Translations under genes and position numbers: made by a program
Notes under the pieces: generated by a model
Seen by the model: the letters and a program-made list of their open reading frames with translations, nothing else
Told to the model about the DNA's origin: nothing
Database searches by the model: none
DNA from: a virus
IMG/VR virus record: IMGVR_UViG_3300022927_001476
Coordinates: 1-64,000 of that record
Length of the DNA: 64,000 nucleotides
Direction: 5' to 3' (one strand)
Shown: positions 56,852-64,000 of the stretch, piece by piece
Layout: the number at the start of each line of letters is the position of its first letter
Position numbering within the stretch: the stretch's first letter is position 1

Positions 56852-59524
56852 TTGAGTTACGTAGACGCATTATTTGATAGAGACAATGATATTATTCGTG
56901 TTGTCGAACGCAAGGACGGCAAAAGAGAGTATCGAGAGTATCAAGCAAAGTACACGTTTTATTATGAAGACCAACGTGGCAAATACAAAAGTATCTACGG
57001 AACTCCGTTGACTCGAATTGTATGCAAAAATACAAAAGACTTTCGTAAAGAAGTTGCTATTAATAATAGTAAAAAACTATTTGAAAGTGATATCAATCCA
57101 ATCTTCCAATGTTTGAGTGAAAACTATCTTAACCAAGATGCTCCTAAACTAAACATTGCATTTTTCGATATTGAGACGGACTTTGATCCGGAACGAGGCT
57201 TTGCTGATCCTGCAGATCCATTTATGCCTATTACATCAATATCTGTATATTTGCAGTGGTTAGAAACAATGGTGTGTCTTGCTGTTCCGCCTAAGACGCT
57301 TACTATGGACGAAGCAAAGAAAACACTTGAAGGTATTGACAATGTAATGTTGTTTGAAAAAGAAGGTGATATGATTGATACCTTCTTAACACTAATTGAA
57401 GATGCTGATATTTTAAGTGGTTGGAACAGTGAAGGTTATGATATTCCGTACACTGTAAATAGAACTAGTCGTGTACTAAGCAAAGATGACACACGTAGAT
57501 TCTGCTTGTGGGGTCAGTTGCCTAAGAAGCGTGAATATGAAAAGTATGGGAAATCAGCTGTTACCTTTGACCTAATAGGTAGAGTGCATTTAGATAGTTT
57601 GGAATTATATCGTAAATACACATATGAAGAAAGACACAGCTACAGGCTTGATGCCATTGGTGAGATCGAAGTTGGTGAAAACAAAGTCCCTTATGAAGGT
57701 ACTTTGGACCAGTTGTACAACAATGACTTTAGAAAATTCATCGAATACAACATACAAGATACCGCACTACTGGACAAGCTGGACAAAAAACTAAGATTTA
57801 TCGATCTTTCTAATTCGATTGCACACGAAAACACAGTGATGCTACAAACCACTATGGGTGCTGTTGCTGTTACAGAGCAAGGTATTATTAACGAAGCACA
57901 CAACAGAGGGTTGCAAGTACCTAATCGTCCAAAGCGCGATGATACAGAAAACACACAAGCCGCAGGTGCATATGTTGCGTTTCCTAAAAAGGGCTTACAC
58001 AAGTGGATTGGATCAATGGATTTAAATTCACTATACCCATCTGTAATTCGTGCATTAAATATGGATCCTGCAACTATCGTTGGACAAATTCGTCCTGATA
58101 TAAGTGAGTCTCGTGTACGAGAAGATATGGGGCTACAGAAAAAGAGTTTTGCAGGTAGCTGGGAAGGACGCTTTAGTACAGAAGAATACGAAGCAGTTAT
58201 GGACCAGCGCAAAGATATCGCACTAACTATTGATTTTGAAAATGGTCAAACAGAAGTTTTAAGCGGTGCAGAAATACACAAATTAATTTTTGATAGTAAT
58301 ATGCCGTGGATGCTTAGTGCTAACGGCACAATCTTTACAACAGAATTTGAAGGAGTTATTCCTGGTCTATTAAAGCGTTGGTATAGTGAGCGTAAAGATC
58401 TGCAAAAGATGTTAAAAAAGGCAAAAGATGCAAAGAACGAAGCAGAAATTGAGTACTGGGATAAAAGACAACTTGTCAAAAAAATTAACCTTAATAGCTT
58501 GTATGGTGCTATTCTTAATCCTGGGTGTCGCTTTTTTGATAAACGTATTGGCCAGAGTACTACACTAACTGGTCGTACTATTGTTAAACATATGAGTGCA
58601 GAAGTTAACAAAGTTATTACTGGAGTATATGATCATGTTGGCGAAGCAGTTATTTACGGTGACACTGACTCTGTATACTTTAGTGCGTGGCCTACTTTAC
58701 ATAAAGAAGTAGAAGCTGGTAACATTCCTTGGACTAAAGAAAATGTAATTACACTTTATGATCAAGTATCAGAGGCGGCTAATGCAACGTTTTTTGATAT
58801 GATGGCAAAATCATTCCATTGTCCAAAGAGTCGTAGTGATGTTATTGCGGCGGGTAGAGAAATTGTTGCAGAAAGCGGACTGTTCATTACTAAAAAGCGT
58901 TATGCGGCACTGGTGTATGACACGGAAGGTTTCCGTTCAGACGTAGATGGTAAGCCAGGTAAAGTCAAAGCTATGGGCTTAGACTTGCGCCGTTCAGATA
59001 CTCCTGTGTTTATGCAAGAATTCCTAAGCGAACTATTGCTTATGGTATTAACTGATAAGAAAGAAAAAGACATTCTTGAACGCATTACAGTGTTCCGTAA
59101 GGAGTTTAGTGCAAGACCAGGCTGGGAGAAAGGTTCACCTAAACGTGCAAACAAGATTGGGCATTATCAACGTCTTGAAGAAAAGCAAGGCAAAGCAAAC
59201 ATGCCTGGACACGTAAGAGCAAGCATCAACTGGAACACGCTGAAGCGTATGAACGGTGACAAGTACTCGCAAGAGATTGTAGACGGTATGAAAGTTATTG
59301 TTTGTAAACTAAAACAGAATCCATTGGGCTATACAAGTGTCGCTTATCCAACAGATGAGCTACGTATTCCAGAATGGTTTAAGGAACTGCCGTTTGATGA
59401 TGCGGCAATGGCAGAAACTATCATCGATAATAAACTGGACAATCTAATTGGTGTGTTGAATTATTCATTAGAAGATACTAAACAACACACTACATTTAAT
59501 AGTTTGTTCGACTTCGGAGACTAA
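56852..59524 (+). CDS. 43: family B DNA polymerase (gp43-like)
   Basis: 890 residues from TTG 56852, preceded by AAGGAG. Exonuclease: Exo I FFDIETDFD (Asp106, Glu108), Exo II ILSGWNSEGYDIPY, Exo III YNIQDTALL. Polymerase: motif A SMDLNSLYPSVIRAL (near 390), motif B KKINLNSLYGAIL, motif C IYGDTDSVYF (near 605). Thumb at the end. The C-terminal tail LFDFGD is the expected clamp-binding (PIP-like) peptide. It is a complete replicative polymerase with proofreading. It ends one base before the next gene. Confidence 0.97.
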   Translation: MSYVDALFDRDNDIIRVVERKDGKREYREYQAKYTFYYEDQRGKYKSIYGTPLTRIVCKNTKDFRKEVAINNSKKLFESDINPIFQCLSENYLNQDAPKLNIAFFDIETDFDPERGFADPADPFMPITSISVYLQWLETMVCLAVPPKTLTMDEAKKTLEGIDNVMLFEKEGDMIDTFLTLIEDADILSGWNSEGYDIPYTVNRTSRVLSKDDTRRFCLWGQLPKKREYEKYGKSAVTFDLIGRVHLDSLELYRKYTYEERHSYRLDAIGEIEVGENKVPYEGTLDQLYNNDFRKFIEYNIQDTALLDKLDKKLRFIDLSNSIAHENTVMLQTTMGAVAVTEQGIINEAHNRGLQVPNRPKRDDTENTQAAGAYVAFPKKGLHKWIGSMDLNSLYPSVIRALNMDPATIVGQIRPDISESRVREDMGLQKKSFAGSWEGRFSTEEYEAVMDQRKDIALTIDFENGQTEVLSGAEIHKLIFDSNMPWMLSANGTIFTTEFEGVIPGLLKRWYSERKDLQKMLKKAKDAKNEAEIEYWDKRQLVKKINLNSLYGAILNPGCRFFDKRIGQSTTLTGRTIVKHMSAEVNKVITGVYDHVGEAVIYGDTDSVYFSAWPTLHKEVEAGNIPWTKENVITLYDQVSEAANATFFDMMAKSFHCPKSRSDVIAAGREIVAESGLFITKKRYAALVYDTEGFRSDVDGKPGKVKAMGLDLRRSDTPVFMQEFLSELLLMVLTDKKEKDILERITVFRKEFSARPGWEKGSPKRANKIGHYQRLEEKQGKANMPGHVRASINWNTLKRMNGDKYSQEIVDGMKVIVCKLKQNPLGYTSVAYPTDELRIPEWFKELPFDDAAMAETIIDNKLDNLIGVLNYSLEDTKQHTTFNSLFDFGD

Positions 59525-59525
59525 T

Positions 59526-60281
59526 ATGAAATTAACTTTAATCGGATACGGATTTGTAGGCAAGGCTGTATATGAACTACTAAAAAATCATTATGATATT
59601 AAAATTGTAGATCCTACTTATAATAACAATGAAATTCAAGACGACAGTGACGGATATATCGTGTGTGTGCCAACTCCATCGACTGTAACTGGTGTATGTG
59701 ATATGTCTATTGTTGAGTCAGTAATTAAAGAATGTCCTAATAGCAAACCTATCTTAATTAAAAGTACTATTAGTTTAGAAGGATGGAAACAACTTGAAAC
59801 ATACAATAAAGAAATTACGTTTAGTCCTGAATTTTTAACTGCGGCAAATGCCAATGAAGATTTTAAAAACCAAGATAAGATGTTATTTGGTGGTGGTAAT
59901 AAAGAATTTTGGAATGATGTGTTTATAGAATGTAAAGCCTTTAATCCAATATACGCAACAGTAGAAGAATTAATTTTAACAAAGTATTTACGAAATAGTT
60001 TTTTAGCAACAAAGGTTGCTTTCTTTAATGAAGCGTTTAATCTATGTGAAACAGCAGGCATAGATTATAATCAAGTTAAGGCATTGGTAGGAATGGACGA
60101 TAGGATTACACATAGTCATATGCAGGTTCCTGGTCCAGATGGTGAAAGAGGATTTGGCGGCGCTTGTTTTCCTAAAGACACAAAAGCATTACTACATAGT
60201 GCAGAAGAAATTGGATGTTCGCTACTAATCTTAGAAAGTGCTGTAAAAAGTAATCAACAACTTAGGAGTAAAAATGACTAA
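59526..60281 (+). CDS. nucleotide-sugar dehydrogenase (UDP-glucose/GDP-mannose dehydrogenase type)
   Basis: 251 residues. The Rossmann start is LTLIGYGFVGKAVYELL; VCVPTPSTVTGVCDM, FSPEFLTAANANED (catalytic Glu region) and GFGGACFPKDTKALL (catalytic Cys) are all present. Usual bacterial enzymes are 390-450 residues; the C-terminal UDP-binding domain is missing, so this may be a minimal or partner-dependent form. It oxidises UDP-glucose to UDP-glucuronate in the standard family. It is followed by an epimerase and a cytidylyltransferase. Confidence 0.8.
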   Translation: MKLTLIGYGFVGKAVYELLKNHYDIKIVDPTYNNNEIQDDSDGYIVCVPTPSTVTGVCDMSIVESVIKECPNSKPILIKSTISLEGWKQLETYNKEITFSPEFLTAANANEDFKNQDKMLFGGGNKEFWNDVFIECKAFNPIYATVEELILTKYLRNSFLATKVAFFNEAFNLCETAGIDYNQVKALVGMDDRITHSHMQVPGPDGERGFGGACFPKDTKALLHSAEEIGCSLLILESAVKSNQQLRSKND

Positions 60282-60993
60282 CATATTAATAACTGGCCAT
60301 AAAGGATTTATTGGAACTGTACTTACTAGTCGATTAGATAAAAAATTTGATACACTAGGATTAGATATTAAGGAAGGCGACGATATTTTAACTTGCGATT
60401 TACCGCATCCTAGTGTTGTAGATGTAGTTATACACCTAGCCGGTATTGGAGGAGTTCGAGAAAGTCTAGCTGACCCTAAAAAATATTGGGATACTAATGT
60501 AGAAGGTACTAAACGTATCTTAAATTATTATCCAAATGCAAGAGTGCTAGTCGCAGGATCAAGCTCACAATACGAACCAGAATTAAATCCGTATGCGGCA
60601 AGTAAACATGTAATTGAGTTTATTCCTCATCCTAATGTTTGCTTTATGCGATTCCATACAGTATATGGCCCTAGTCCAAGAGCAAATATGTTCTTTGATA
60701 AGTTACTAAACAATAAACTAGAATATGTTACAGCTCATAAAAGAGACTTTATTCATATTGAAGATCTTTGCGATGGAATTGAATTGCTTATTGACAGTCA
60801 AGTACAAGGTCCTATTGATATTGGTACAGGAACTACTGTTAGTATCCAAGAAATAAGACCCGATTTACCTGTTAAGTTAAATACTATTGGTGAACGACAA
60901 GTTACCCAGGCAAATACAAGAGCAATGAGAACATTAGGCCACAGACCTAAATACACAGTAGAAAACTTTTTAAAAGAACGAGGCTTTAAATGA
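60274..60993 (+). CDS. NAD-dependent sugar-nucleotide epimerase (extended SDR)
   Basis: 239 residues. NILITGHKGFIGTVL is the NAD-binding turn; VVIHLAGIGGVRESLADP and YAASKHVIEF (YxxxK) are conserved. RFHTVYGPSPRANMF and RDFIHIEDLCDGI complete the epimerase/dehydratase pattern. It is shorter than typical 310-340-residue enzymes. Overlaps both neighbours by 4-8 nt. Likely acts on the product of the preceding dehydrogenase. Confidence 0.85.
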   Translation: MTNILITGHKGFIGTVLTSRLDKKFDTLGLDIKEGDDILTCDLPHPSVVDVVIHLAGIGGVRESLADPKKYWDTNVEGTKRILNYYPNARVLVAGSSSQYEPELNPYAASKHVIEFIPHPNVCFMRFHTVYGPSPRANMFFDKLLNNKLEYVTAHKRDFIHIEDLCDGIELLIDSQVQGPIDIGTGTTVSIQEIRPDLPVKLNTIGERQVTQANTRAMRTLGHRPKYTVENFLKERGFK

Positions 60994-61424
60994 AAATAGG
61001 CTTTACATGTAGTACATTTGATCTGCTTCATGCAGGACATATACAAATGTTACGAGATGCAAGAGAACAATGTGATTATCTAATTTGTGGATTACAAATT
61101 GATCCCAGTATTGATCGGCCAGAAAAGAACTCACCTGTTCAAACAATTGTTGAAAGACATATTCAACTCAGTGCAGTTAAGTATGTTGACGAAATTATTC
61201 CTTATCAAACAGAAACTGATTTAGAAGATATTCTAAATATGCTTCATATTGATGTAAGGATTCTTGGCGAAGAATATAAAAACGGCAAATTTACCGGAAG
61301 AGCAATATGTGCCAAGCGAGGAATTGAACTTTATTTCAATAAAAGAGAGCATAGATTTAGCTCAAGCGATCTACGCAAAAGAGTATCGAACAGAGAAGGT
61401 AATGCCTATCATCCCCAGGGATAA
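60990..61424 (+). CDS. cytidylyltransferase (glycerol-3-phosphate or sugar type)
   Basis: 144 residues. GFTCSTFDLLHAGHIQML contains the HxGH motif; LGEEYKNGKFTGR and EHRFSSSDLRKRVSN (second motif) complete the TagD/RfaE fold. It would form a CDP- or nucleotide-activated compound. It follows two sugar-nucleotide enzymes, and this three-gene block may provide surface or DNA-linked sugars. The C-terminal FNKREHRFSSSDLRKR matches phage homologues. Confidence 0.85.
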   Translation: MKIGFTCSTFDLLHAGHIQMLRDAREQCDYLICGLQIDPSIDRPEKNSPVQTIVERHIQLSAVKYVDEIIPYQTETDLEDILNMLHIDVRILGEEYKNGKFTGRAICAKRGIELYFNKREHRFSSSDLRKRVSNREGNAYHPQG

Positions 61425-61439
61425 AAGGTAAAAAAACAC

Positions 61440-61468
61440 TTGACATTTAAACAAATATGTCGTATAAT
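61440..61468 (+). promoter_or_regulatory. perfect consensus sigma70 promoter of the sliding clamp
   Basis: TTGACA (61440-61445), 17-bp spacer, TATAAT (61463-61468), then AATAGGAG before ATG 61489. Confidence 0.9.
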
Positions 61469-61488
61469 CTAACAATAGGAGAATCATT

Positions 61489-62235
61489 ATGAAAGACATT
61501 TTACAAGATATCGTTGCTAAAACACATGCACTAGGCTTTTTGAGTTTGGTAAAAGTTACAGGCGACGAAACATCAACTACAGTTGAATCAATGGCAGAGG
61601 ATCGTTCAGTCATTCTTTCAAGTTCAACTAAACAAAAAGTTGAAGAGTTTGGCGAGAACATTTTTGGTATGCCTAATCTGGACAAACTTGCATTGCATTT
61701 GAAGAATCCAGAATATCAAAAGAATAGTAAACTTACTATTATTAAACAAGAACGCAATGGTGCAACAGTTCCAACTGGTATTCACTTTGAAAACGAAGCA
61801 GGTGACTTCCAGAACGACTTCCGTTTTATGGTAACTGAAATTATTAACGAAAAACTTAAAAGTGTTAAGTTTAAAGGTGCAACATGGAATGTTTCACTAA
61901 CTCCAAGTGTAGCATCTATTACAAGACTTAAATTACAAAGTGCGGCACACTCAGAAGAAACTACATTTACAGCAAAAGTTGAAGAAACTGGCGGCGTAAA
62001 AGATCTAGTATTTTACTTTGGTGACGCAAATACACACGCAGGTAAATTTGTTTTTGCAACCGGTGTTGAAGGAAATCTTACACACGCATGGACATATCCA
62101 ATTGCACAAGTTCAAAGTATTCTTAACTTAGACGGTGATACAACTATGAGTCTAAGTGATCAAGGTGCTATGCAGATTAGCGTAGATTCAGGCATGGCAA
62201 CATACGATTATATTTTACCAGCGCAAAGCAAGTAA
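61489..62235 (+). CDS. 45: sliding clamp (gp45-like)
   Basis: 248 residues. The layout (two repeated clamp domains, N-terminal KDILQDIVAKTHALGF, central FGMPNLDKLALHLKNPEY, LTIIKQERNGATVPTGIHF, C-terminal QGAMQISVDSGMATYDYILP) matches gp45. It forms the trimeric ring that tethers gp43 and, in T4, activates late transcription, which fits the many late-type promoters here. T4 gp45 is about 228 residues, so this is slightly longer. Its loader subunit is 29 kb away, unlike in T4. Confidence 0.88.
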   Translation: MKDILQDIVAKTHALGFLSLVKVTGDETSTTVESMAEDRSVILSSSTKQKVEEFGENIFGMPNLDKLALHLKNPEYQKNSKLTIIKQERNGATVPTGIHFENEAGDFQNDFRFMVTEIINEKLKSVKFKGATWNVSLTPSVASITRLKLQSAAHSEETTFTAKVEETGGVKDLVFYFGDANTHAGKFVFATGVEGNLTHAWTYPIAQVQSILNLDGDTTMSLSDQGAMQISVDSGMATYDYILPAQSK

Positions 62236-62247
62236 AAGAAAGGACGA

Positions 62248-62433
62248 ATGAGTAAACTCATAGATAAAATAGGCAAACTACATTCAAGATTATTTAATTA
62301 TGTTAGTGAAAAAGCAAAGACAAGCAGAACATGGGCAATAGTACTTACTATTCTTGTTATATACGAGTTGATAGAACATTTAGTATATCCGTGGCTTGTA
62401 CCTTTGTTAGCCTTTAAGGCATTTGGAGAATAG
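62248..62433 (+). CDS. 61-aa single-pass membrane protein
   Basis: AAAGGACG precedes ATG 62248. A basic N-terminus (MSKLIDKIGKLHSRLFNYVS) leads to one hydrophobic helix (WAIVLTILVIYELIEHLVYP). Between the sliding clamp and the TGT-like gene. Function unknown. Confidence 0.65.
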   Translation: MSKLIDKIGKLHSRLFNYVSEKAKTSRTWAIVLTILVIYELIEHLVYPWLVPLLAFKAFGE

Positions 62434-62437
62434 TAAA

Positions 62438-63973
62438 TTGAACACGGATCTAACAGCATCACAAAAAGACTACGCAGTATTCTTGCCTGCATTAAGTGGG
62501 TTTTATGCTACATTTATAGGTAAGCAACGTAGAGAAGAATATGTTGAACAAAGTCGTATTCCTTATCCAAATATGGAAAGTATGAATTGGTTAAACAAAA
62601 AAGAAGGATTGTTTAACTATCACTGGACCTTATATTCAGCAGGACATGCTGAATTAGATATTAACAAGGATGCACCTAAAGAACTAATGGTGCGTGAACG
62701 TGATAGAGAGAACAGTTGGCTACTTGGTGACTCAGGTGGTTTCCAGATTGGTAAGGGTGTTTGGGAAGGTGATTGGAAAGATCCTAACTGTCCTAAGGCG
62801 CAAAAGAAACGTGAGCAAGTTCTTGCGTGGATGGATGCTTACATGGACTATGGAATGATCCTTGATATTCCGGCTTGGGTGGCACGTTCGCCAGCAGGAG
62901 TAAAAGCAACAGGTATTAGTACATATCAAGAAGCAGTTAATGCTACACGCATTAATAATGATTACTTTATGAAACATCGCACTGGTGCTTGTAAGTTCTT
63001 AAATGTTTTGCAAGGTGAAAATCACGCTGACGCAGAAGATTGGTATCAGCAGATGAAAGACTATTGCGATCCAGTTAAGTATCCTGACACACACTTTAAT
63101 GGTTGGTCAATGGGTGGTCAGAACATGTGTGATATTCATCTAGCATTAAAACGTATTGTTGCACTACGATTCGACGGATTACTTGAAAAAGGCAAACATG
63201 ACTTCATGCATTTCTTAGGTACAAGTAAACTAGAGTGGGCGACACTGCTAACGGATGTACAAAGAGCAGTTCGAAAGTATCACAATCCTAACTTTACAAT
63301 TACATTTGACTGTGCTAGTCCTTTCCTTGCAACTGCTAACGGACAAATTTACATTCAAACAGAAACTGAAGATAGAACAAAATGGGTCTATCGAATGGTT
63401 CCTAGTATCGACGAGCTAAAATATGCAAATGATACTCGTAATTTTCGCGATGCAGTATTACAAGATGGTATCTTTAAAAACTTTACAGATAGTCCATTAA
63501 CTAAAAATATTAAAGTTAATGATGTTTGTATATATGCCCCCGGAGATACTAATAAAGTAGGCGGACCTAAAATCCTCAAAGGTGACATTGACCGTGATAA
63601 ACATGGTAATCCGATCTTAGATGAAAGCGGCAATCCTATTGTAAGAGGAAAAGATTCAACAAGTTGGGATAGCTTTAGCTATGCTATTCAAATGGGGCAT
63701 AACGTATGGAGTCACATAAATGCAGTACAAGAAGCAAACAGACAGTATGATAAAGGAAATCTTCCAGCCATGCTTGTTCAGGAACAGTTTGACAGGGTTT
63801 TATTTAGAGATGTTGTGGATGCGATATTCGCAACAGACAACAGAGACAGAGCAAACGAAATCATTGAAGAACACTCAAAATTTTGGATGAGTATTATTGG
63901 TACTAGGGGTGCAACAGGTAAAAAAACTGTAAATGCACAAACACATTTTGGTAATTTATTTGAGGAAGTATAA
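62438..63973 (+). CDS. dpdA: TGT-superfamily protein, DpdA-like DNA 7-deazaguanine transglycosylase candidate
   Basis: 511 residues from TTG 62438, ten bases after GGAG; an in-frame TTG at 62423 would add five residues. TGT active-site motifs are present: LLGDSGGFQIGKG with the general-base Asp98, LNVLQGENHAD, FNGWSMGGQNMCD, FLGTSKLEWA, and FTITFDCASPFLATANGQIY, which aligns with the nucleophile region FDCVLPTR..RNG (Asp291 here). The CxCxxC..H zinc motif of true TGTs is absent. DpdA-type enzymes exchange guanine for a 7-deazaguanine in DNA. With QueD-like at 7644 this suggests modified phage DNA; a tRNA substrate is not excluded. Confidence 0.72.
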   Translation: MNTDLTASQKDYAVFLPALSGFYATFIGKQRREEYVEQSRIPYPNMESMNWLNKKEGLFNYHWTLYSAGHAELDINKDAPKELMVRERDRENSWLLGDSGGFQIGKGVWEGDWKDPNCPKAQKKREQVLAWMDAYMDYGMILDIPAWVARSPAGVKATGISTYQEAVNATRINNDYFMKHRTGACKFLNVLQGENHADAEDWYQQMKDYCDPVKYPDTHFNGWSMGGQNMCDIHLALKRIVALRFDGLLEKGKHDFMHFLGTSKLEWATLLTDVQRAVRKYHNPNFTITFDCASPFLATANGQIYIQTETEDRTKWVYRMVPSIDELKYANDTRNFRDAVLQDGIFKNFTDSPLTKNIKVNDVCIYAPGDTNKVGGPKILKGDIDRDKHGNPILDESGNPIVRGKDSTSWDSFSYAIQMGHNVWSHINAVQEANRQYDKGNLPAMLVQEQFDRVLFRDVVDAIFATDNRDRANEIIEEHSKFWMSIIGTRGATGKKTVNAQTHFGNLFEEV

Positions 63974-64000
63974 TGTCTAATTACACAAATACTAGCGAAA
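63973..64000 (+). CDS. start of a further gene (3' partial)
   Basis: ATG 63973 overlaps the stop of the TGT-like gene (TAATG), with GAGGAAG just before it. Only MSNYTNTSE is visible before the window ends. No assignment possible. Confidence 0.6.

Noticed and set aside
57691-58212. Antisense open frames within the DNA polymerase gene
   Set aside because: Shadow frames of a strongly supported coding sequence; no promoter or ribosome site.
1-64000. CRISPR arrays, insertion sequences, attachment sites
   Set aside because: No spaced direct repeats of CRISPR type, no transposase or terminal inverted repeats, and no integrase were seen.

Overview
This window is a contiguous piece of an AT-rich, T4-like marine myovirus genome. 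The T4-type core is clear: family B DNA polymerase (gp43), clamp-loader large subunit (gp44), sliding clamp (gp45), DNA ligase (gp30), DexA-type exonuclease, DsbA-like protein, a GroES/gp31-like co-chaperonin and T4-type late promoters. The accessory set (HesB/IscA, 7Fe ferredoxin, PhoH, MazG, UV endonuclease, 2OG-Fe(II) oxygenase-like proteins, giant fibre genes, internal-protein-like genes) is typical of marine T4-likes. No photosynthesis gene is present, so I favour a phage of a heterotrophic host (pelagimyophage-like), but the host cannot be read from this piece. Genes are tightly packed, often overlap by 1-20 nt, and all but two (a zinc-ribbon protein at 11.2-11.5 kb and phoH at 36.1-36.8 kb) are on the + strand.

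Layout. 0-1.8 kb: five tRNA genes (Ser, Gly, Thr, Trp, Cys), a small PD-(D/E)XK protein, and, between tRNA-Thr and tRNA-Trp, what looks like a complete ribosome-controlled attenuator. 1.8-5.2 kb: DNA ligase and two conserved proteins behind sigma70-type promoters. 5.2-11.5 kb: small fibre-type proteins, glycosyltransferase-like genes, a QueD-like enzyme, a phosphomannomutase-like HAD protein, UvsE and IscA. 11.85-28.3 kb: virion fibre cluster with a 2394-aa protein, proteins sharing a docking-type N-terminus, a subtilase with a large insertion and an Ig-like 1000-aa protein. 28.3-36.1 kb: DnaE-derived fragment, co-chaperonin, MazG, deoxyribonucleotidase, exonuclease, clamp loader, ferredoxin, PPIase, oxygenase and the DHFR-ThyA-dCMP deaminase block. 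36.1-41 kb: PhoH and the lysis region (GH19 endolysin, nested spanins, small lipoprotein, CHAP-like lipoprotein, EF-hand membrane protein). 41-44 kb: DnaJ and ClpA. 45.2-54.6 kb: proteins with short N-terminal leaders resembling capsid-targeting sequences of T4 internal head proteins. 54.6-64 kb: DsbA-like protein, membrane proteins, polymerase, sugar-nucleotide enzymes, sliding clamp and a TGT/DpdA-like transglycosylase.

Regulation is readable. Eight near-perfect sigma70 promoters (TTGACA/T, 17-bp spacer, TATAAT-like) precede early/middle-type genes, and a ninth is less certain in its -10. A repeated (G/C/A)ATAAATA element precedes virion and lysis genes. The most notable observations are (1) a Cys/Trp leader-peptide attenuator directly before tRNA-Trp and tRNA-Cys; (2) a perfect 10-bp hairpin that buries the dnaJ start codon; (3) the run of putative capsid-targeted proteins, including a nuclease-like and a nucleotidyltransferase-like enzyme; (4) a DpdA/QueD-like pair suggesting 7-deazaguanine DNA modification; and (5) an EF-hand joined to a holin-like membrane protein.
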